Origin: an uncultured Bacteroides sp.
GTDB taxonomy: Bacteria; Bacteroidota; Bacteroidia; Bacteroidales; Bacteroidaceae
NCBI GenBank assembly: GCA_900551445.1
Contig: URWA01000009.1
Coordinates: 1-64,000 of the forward strand
Reading direction: 5' to 3'
DNA: 64,000 nt
A program made the position numbers and the translations under genes. The notes under the pieces are model-generated. The model searched no databases. It was not told the DNA's origin and was given only the letters and a program-made list of their open reading frames with translations. Positions 59,651 through 64,000 of this stretch are shown here, in pieces. The stretch's first letter is position 1. Each line of letters starts with the position of its first letter.

Positions 59651-62005
59651 ATGAAACTGAAGACTTTTATCGACCGGCCTATCTTGTCGTGTGCCATTTC
59701 CGTGCTGATTCTGATATTGGGAATCATCGGTCTGAGCAATCTTCCTATGGAGCAGTATCCCGACATTGCACCGCCTACCATCATGGTGTCGACCACTTAT
59801 ACCGGTGCCAATGCAGAAACGGTGCTGAAGAGTGTCATCGCTCCGCTGGAAGAAGCCATCAACGGGGTAGAGAACATGACGTATATGACTTCCACGGCAA
59901 CCAATACGGGGTCGGCTTCCATCACGGTGTATTTTGCGCAGGGAACCGATCCGGACATGGCGACCGTCAACACGAAGAACCGTGTGTCGGAAGCGGAAGG
60001 ACTGTTGCCGGCGGAAGTGACCAAAGTGGGAGTTACCGTGGAGAAACGCCAGAACAGTATGGTGAAGATTCTGGCATTGTACAGTCCCGACGACAGTTAC
60101 GACCAGAATTTTATCAACAACTATTTCAAGATTAACGTAGAACCTCGTCTTTCCCGTATTACGGGCGTCGGAAATGTGAACGTGATGGGAGGGGATTATG
60201 CCATGCGTATCTGGATGAATCCCCAGAAGATGGCCCAGCATCAGCTGGTGCCGGCCGATGTCATCGCTTTGCTCGACGACCAGAACGTGGAAGCAGCTAC
60301 AGGTACGCTGGGCGAGGATTCCGAAAATACATTTCAATACACGCTCAAGTACCGGGGTCGGTATGAAACGGCAGAAGAGTTTGGCAACATGGTGCTCAAG
60401 GCCTTGCCGACAGGTGAAGTGCTCCGCCTGAAGGATGTAGCTGAGGTGGAATTAGGTGCCCAGACTTATGCCTATAACAGCCAGATTGCGGGCCACCCCG
60501 GTGCTACGTGTATGATTTCGCAGACCGCCGGCTCGAATGCCAACGAGATTGTGAAGGAGGTGGATGCCCTGATGGCAGAAATCTCGAAAGACTTGCCCAA
60601 AGGGCTGGTGCTGACCGACCTGATGAGTACGAAGGACTTCCTGGATGCGTCGGTGCATGAGGTGGTGAAGACCTTGGTCGAGGCCATCATTCTGGTGGTG
60701 CTGGTGGTTTATTTCTTCTTGCAGAGTGTACGTTCTACCATCATTCCGTCGGTATCTATTATCGTGTCACTGGTGGGTACGTTTGCCTTCCTCTATGTGG
60801 CCGGATTCAGTCTGAACTTGCTGACCCTCTTTGCCCTGGTACTGGTGATTGGTACGGTGGTGGACGATGCCATCGTGGTGGTGGAGGCCGTACAGGCCAA
60901 GTTTGACGAAGGTTACCGCTCTCCTTATAAGGCGACGGTGGCCGCCATGGACGGTATCTCTGCGGCCATTGTCACTACCTCGCTGGTGTTCATGGCGGTA
61001 TTTATTCCTACCTCGTTCATGGGAGGAACCAGTGGGGTATTCTACACGCAGTTCGGTCTGATCATGGCGGTGGCAGTGGGTATCTCGGCCATCAATGCCT
61101 TGACCCTCAGTCCGGCCTTGTGTGCCCTGATTATGACGCCTCACATGGACAAGACGACGGGCGAAAAATTGAGTTTCTCTTCCCGTTTCCACCATGCCTT
61201 TGAGGCTTCGTTCAACCGCTTGGTGCTGAAATACAAAAACGGTGTGTCGTTCTTCCTGCGGCGGAAATGGATTGCCTGGGTTTCCTTGGTAGCGGTTTGT
61301 GGCTTGTTGGTCTTCTTCATGCGGACCACGAAGACGGGACTGGTGCCGGATGAAGATATGGGTACGGTCTTTGTCAATGTGACCACTCCTCCCGGAAGTA
61401 GTTTGGCACAGACTCGCAAGACGATGGAAATGATTGACCAGCGTATCCGTGAGATTCCGCAGATAAAGACGTATTCCAATGTGACGGGTTACAGCATGAT
61501 GGGTGGACAGGCCGCTTCGGGAGGTATGTTGATTATCAAGCTGAAACATTGGGATGAACGGGAGAAAGCGGAGGACAATATCAATGCGGTGATTTCCGCC
61601 ATCTATCAGCATACGGCAGACATCAAGTCGGCCAAGATTTTTGCCTTTGCCCAGCCCACCATCATGGGATACGGTATGGGGAGCGGTTTCGAGATGTATG
61701 TGCAGGACCGTGCCGGAGGCAGTGTGGACGATTTGCAGAAGTACACCCAGAATTTCATTGCAGCCCTCAACAAGCGGCCTGAAATTTCCATGGCCTACAC
61801 CACTTTCGATACGAAGTTTCCGCAGTATATGGTAGAGGTGGGTGCCGTTGGATTTGCTGGCCGGTCGTCCCGACGTAAGGCAGGCAGAGGCCGCGCTCAA
61901 GCAGGCCTTTTATGCCACCAATCAGGCACGTTCCAGCTTCTATCCCAGTGTGACGTTGAGCGGTGCGGCCGGATGGACCAACAGCGGGGGAGCGTTGGTA
62001 ACTAA
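59651..62005 (+). pseudogene. Truncated RND efflux permease (AcrB/MexB type)
   Basis: The first 730 codons are a normal hydrophobe/amphiphile exporter permease: FIDRPILSCAISVLILILGIIGL in helix 1, the porter domain, and TM4 with the proton-relay aspartates in GTVVDDAIVVVE. The family runs to about 1040 residues. After MVEV (V730, ending at 61840) the reading passes into an unrelated frame rich in Arg and Gly until a stop at 62003-62005. The last third, including TM8-TM12 and their relay lysine, is missing, so the pump should not work. Just past the break, in another frame, lies the end of an outer-membrane factor, pointing to an internal deletion. Confidence 0.88.
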
Positions 62006-62414
62006 TCCGGGGGCCTGGCTGCTACAGGCAGTAGGTTCGCTGGTACAGCCCCTCTTTCAGCGCGGACAACTGATTGCCAACCTGAAAATCAGTAAGGCGC
62101 AGCAGGAAGAGGCTTTGCTCCAGTTCCAGCAGACGTTGCTGGATGCCGGTACGGAGGTGAACAACGCCCTGAACCAGTGGCAGACGGCCCGGCGGAAAAC
62201 GGAACTCGACCAGCAGCAGGTGGGGCACTTATCGGATGCCCTGCACGATACGGAATTGCTGATGGAGCATGGGACAATAAATTACCTGGAGGTACTGACG
62301 GCCCGCCAGTCGTTGCTGACGGCACGGTTGTCGCTGGTGGCCGACCGGAACTCAGAGATTAAAAGTGTGATTACCCTCTACCATGCATTGGGTGGGGGAT
62401 GTGAAGAGGAATAA
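61842..62414 (+). pseudogene. 5'-truncated RND outer membrane factor (OprM/CusC type)
   Basis: This frame encodes 190 residues matching only the second half of an outer-membrane factor of about 460 residues: PLDLLAGRPDVRQAEAAL, the second OEP repeat with long helices, and GTINYLEVLTARQSLLTAR near the end. The first half with its lipoprotein signal is absent. The frame is closed upstream by TAG at 61833-61835; a GTG at 61842 could start translation but would give a cytoplasmic fragment. It overlaps the out-of-frame tail of the permease and is probably non-functional. Confidence 0.88.
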
Positions 62415-62426
62415 AAATAACGCGCG

Positions 62427-62927
62427 ATGAAAAAACTGCTATATGTGGGAATGTGCCTGTGTGCCTTGTTTTTCTTGTTCGCATGCGACAAAGACGACGT
62501 GAACAGTTACACTCCACTTCCCAAACTGCATTTGGGAGAAACTTTCAGATACAGATGTGAGCCGGAGAATTATATCCGGCTCGAATATGATACCTTGGGC
62601 GAAGCGGCTGTATTGAACTTCTACAAGGACGAAGTTACTTCGCTGGATTACCTGGACTACGATGAGAATTCCTGCACTTTCTCCTTCCACAAGGGAGAAA
62701 CCGGACTTTACCGTATCAGCTGGGATTATACGTCGGAAAATCCTTTACGGATATTCTACGGGCAGAACGGCATGTGGTATCGGATGAATACGACCGGAAC
62801 AAACGAGTACCTGCTGGAGGCCAACGATGGGATGGCCGTGAAGGTGGTGGCCTATCGTGCCAGCTACGATTCCGTGCATTGTACCATCAACCGTTTTTGC
62901 ATTGAAGAATACAAGGCGGAAGAATAA
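62427..62927 (+). CDS. Small lipoprotein of unknown function
   Basis: This 166-residue protein starts with a lipoprotein signal (LFFLFAC, cysteine 20), followed by DKDD, an acidic stretch typical of lipoproteins sent to the cell surface in Bacteroidetes. The rest is rich in Tyr and charged residues and looks like a single beta domain; no family was recognised. It starts 12 bases after the broken outer-membrane factor and so shares its transcript. Confidence 0.7.
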   Translation: MKKLLYVGMCLCALFFLFACDKDDVNSYTPLPKLHLGETFRYRCEPENYIRLEYDTLGEAAVLNFYKDEVTSLDYLDYDENSCTFSFHKGETGLYRISWDYTSENPLRIFYGQNGMWYRMNTTGTNEYLLEANDGMAVKVVAYRASYDSVHCTINRFCIEEYKAEE

Positions 62928-62954
62928 ACAGAGTGACCGGTGGCCGGTCTGCCT

Positions 62955-63878
62955 TCATCTTCCTGAAGGCAGTGCCGGCAGTTCGGCCTCTATACGGTTT
63001 TCCACGTCATCGGGCAGTTTGGAGAAGAAATCCATGCCCGTCACTTTTTCTACTGAATCGACCGGTACCAGGTATTTCTGCAGGGCCTGATGATGGGCCT
63101 TGTTGTCGAACAGGAAGCCCATGGCGATGGGATTTTTCCGGTTGTAAATCAGTACTACCTTGAAGAATCGGTCGGGTACGGCCACCCGATGCTCTCCGAT
63201 ACGCTTCGGCTGTTTCTGGTCGTAAATCGGACCACAGGCAATGTACACCGTGCCGTATTTCCGTGCCCAGCTGCGGCACAGTTCTTCCAGATCACCCCAG
63301 TCATCACGGTTCAGCTTCTGGTTCTGCGGACAGATGTTGCTCATGTAGAACGATTCTTCCATGGCTTTTTTACTCCACTTCATATCGGCAGCCGGTGCCA
63401 TGTGTCCCCGGTCGTAACCGGAGTGCGTATAGTCCGCATGCTCCACGCGTGGTTCAGGCAGGTCCGGGTCGGGCACAAAGCGGTTTTTCCGCTCCTCGTC
63501 TCCCTTCGTTTCCTGGCGGGTCAGTTCCCAGGCCACCCAGTTGGGCGTCTTGTAGAAATTGTTGTACGACACCGTGTAGCCCGTGCGTTGCAGCTGGATT
63601 TCCTCCCGTTTTTTCAGCACGACCGGAATCTCCAGTTTGCTGCTGATGCGGTTCGTGGCCGACGGCGAAGCGGTTTCTTCTGTCGCGTCCTTGGTGACTC
63701 GTTGTGATACTTTTTCCCGGGCCTCTTCCAGTGTTTCCGAGATTCCTTTTTCCAGCCCTTTGGCTTCGGGCAGGTTCTGCTGGTTCTGGTAGAAGTATGT
63801 CCCTCCGCCGAGAATCAGCAGCAGGAGGATGAAACCCTTTAACGAGCCGGTGGAAGAGCCTCTTTTTTTCTTTGCCAT
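62955..63878 (-). CDS. DNA/RNA non-specific endonuclease (His-Me finger), membrane-anchored or exported
   Basis: This 307-residue nuclease has an N-terminal hydrophobic segment (about 14-30, after a basic MAKKKRG start), a linker of about 60 residues, and a NucA/NUC1-type domain with the catalytic motif DRGH at 156-159 (general base H159) and the magnesium asparagine in NICPQNQKLNRDDW. It should cut nucleic acids outside the cytoplasm. It lies 12 bases downstream of the partial AlaRS-like gene on the same strand and converges on the small lipoprotein gene. Confidence 0.93.
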   Translation of the reverse strand: MAKKKRGSSTGSLKGFILLLLILGGGTYFYQNQQNLPEAKGLEKGISETLEEAREKVSQRVTKDATEETASPSATNRISSKLEIPVVLKKREEIQLQRTGYTVSYNNFYKTPNWVAWELTRQETKGDEERKNRFVPDPDLPEPRVEHADYTHSGYDRGHMAPAADMKWSKKAMEESFYMSNICPQNQKLNRDDWGDLEELCRSWARKYGTVYIACGPIYDQKQPKRIGEHRVAVPDRFFKVVLIYNRKNPIAMGFLFDNKAHHQALQKYLVPVDSVEKVTGMDFFSKLPDDVENRIEAELPALPSGR

Positions 63879-63890
63879 AGTATGTGCGGT

Positions 63891-64000
63891 TTAAACCAGT
63901 TTGAAACGCATCCGGAAGATGCCGTCCTTGTAGTCGTGGCTGATGATTTTGAACGTGCCGATTTCGGAGGTATTCTCCACGTGCAGTCCGATGCACAGAC
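63891..64000 (-). CDS. Alanyl-tRNA synthetase-like editing protein, C-terminal part
   Basis: Only the last 36 codons are in the window; the gene continues past 64000. The readable end CIGLHVENTSEIGTFKI followed by SHDYKDGIFRMRFKLV resembles the zinc-binding end of the AlaRS/AlaX editing domain (CGGTHV...TGEIG.FKI), with the Cys and His ligands kept. It is probably a free-standing AlaX-like or AlaRS-related protein. It is likely cotranscribed with the nuclease gene. Confidence 0.6.
   Translation of the reverse strand, partial: LCIGLHVENTSEIGTFKIISHDYKDGIFRMRFKLV

Noticed and set aside
58415..60337. A 640-codon open frame on the reverse strand across the RND adaptor and permease
   Set aside because: It lies wholly antisense to well-recognised efflux genes, has a His/Arg/Gln-rich composition typical of mirrored coding sequence, and shows no domain.

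Overview
The window looks like the chromosome of a gut Bacteroidales bacterium of the Bacteroides/Phocaeicola type. Evidence read from the sequence: nearly every intergenic start region carries the Bacteroidetes -7 box TAnnTTTG (for example 164-171, 20763-20770, 23650-23657, 26211-26218, 27566-27573, 33797-33804, 58466-58473). The V-type ATPase operon, the GT3 glycogen synthase with a GT35 phosphorylase, the ruvX-def-TPR-thrS-infC-rpmI-rplT order, DUF5107, PepSY-like and DUF4369/thioredoxin proteins are typical of that group. No rRNA, tRNA, CRISPR array, phage or insertion sequence was seen.

Layout. (1) 141-7771: a seven-gene V/A-type ATPase operon (E, DUF2764, A, B, D, I, K), terminator-bounded. 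(2) 7911-12274: glycogen synthase and alpha-glucan phosphorylase. (3) 12293-14835: an OmpR-type two-component system with a secreted PepSY-like protein whose upstream region has an 11-bp-spaced direct repeat. (4) 14884-25975: a sugar locus without SusC/SusD: MFS sugar porter, giant DUF5107-TPR protein, AraC regulator (reverse), GH2 lipoprotein and GH78-type enzyme. (5) 26020-27533: a four-copy 22-bp palindromic array, a RhuM-Fic protein and a gene remnant. (6) 27566-37246: MATE exporter, guaA (reverse), then housekeeping genes (ruvX, def, TPR protein, thrS, infC, rpmI, rplT). (7) 37486-39492: a hairpin repeat, a flavodoxin-ferredoxin protein and a lactonase-like lipoprotein. (8) 39510-57384: a sigma-54 activator/sensor pair (reverse) divergent from TolC and HlyD genes, a second 22-bp array, then four large ABC permeases, a thioredoxin-like protein and one ABC ATPase. 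(9) 57403-62414: AraC regulator divergent from an RND efflux operon in which permease and outer-membrane factor are joined by an internal deletion. (10) 62427-64000: a small lipoprotein, a periplasmic nuclease and the end of an AlaRS-like gene.

How the parts work together. Region 8 reads as one regulated export module: the NtrC-type regulator probably acts on a -24/-12 promoter at 42292-42307 through twin GTGC-N6-GCAC sites 57-91 bp upstream, driving a tripartite ABC exporter. Region 9 reads as an AraC-controlled RND pump, with a 21-bp direct repeat just upstream of its promoter, but the pump is broken. Region 4 is a small inducible oligosaccharide-use locus.

The least explained structures are the two arrays at 26020-26107 and 45088-45175. 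Their sequences differ, yet both have exactly four 22-bp units, palindromic arms around a variable centre, and symmetry centres every 11 bp. All functional statements come from reading the sequence and family knowledge; no database search or folding calculation was run.
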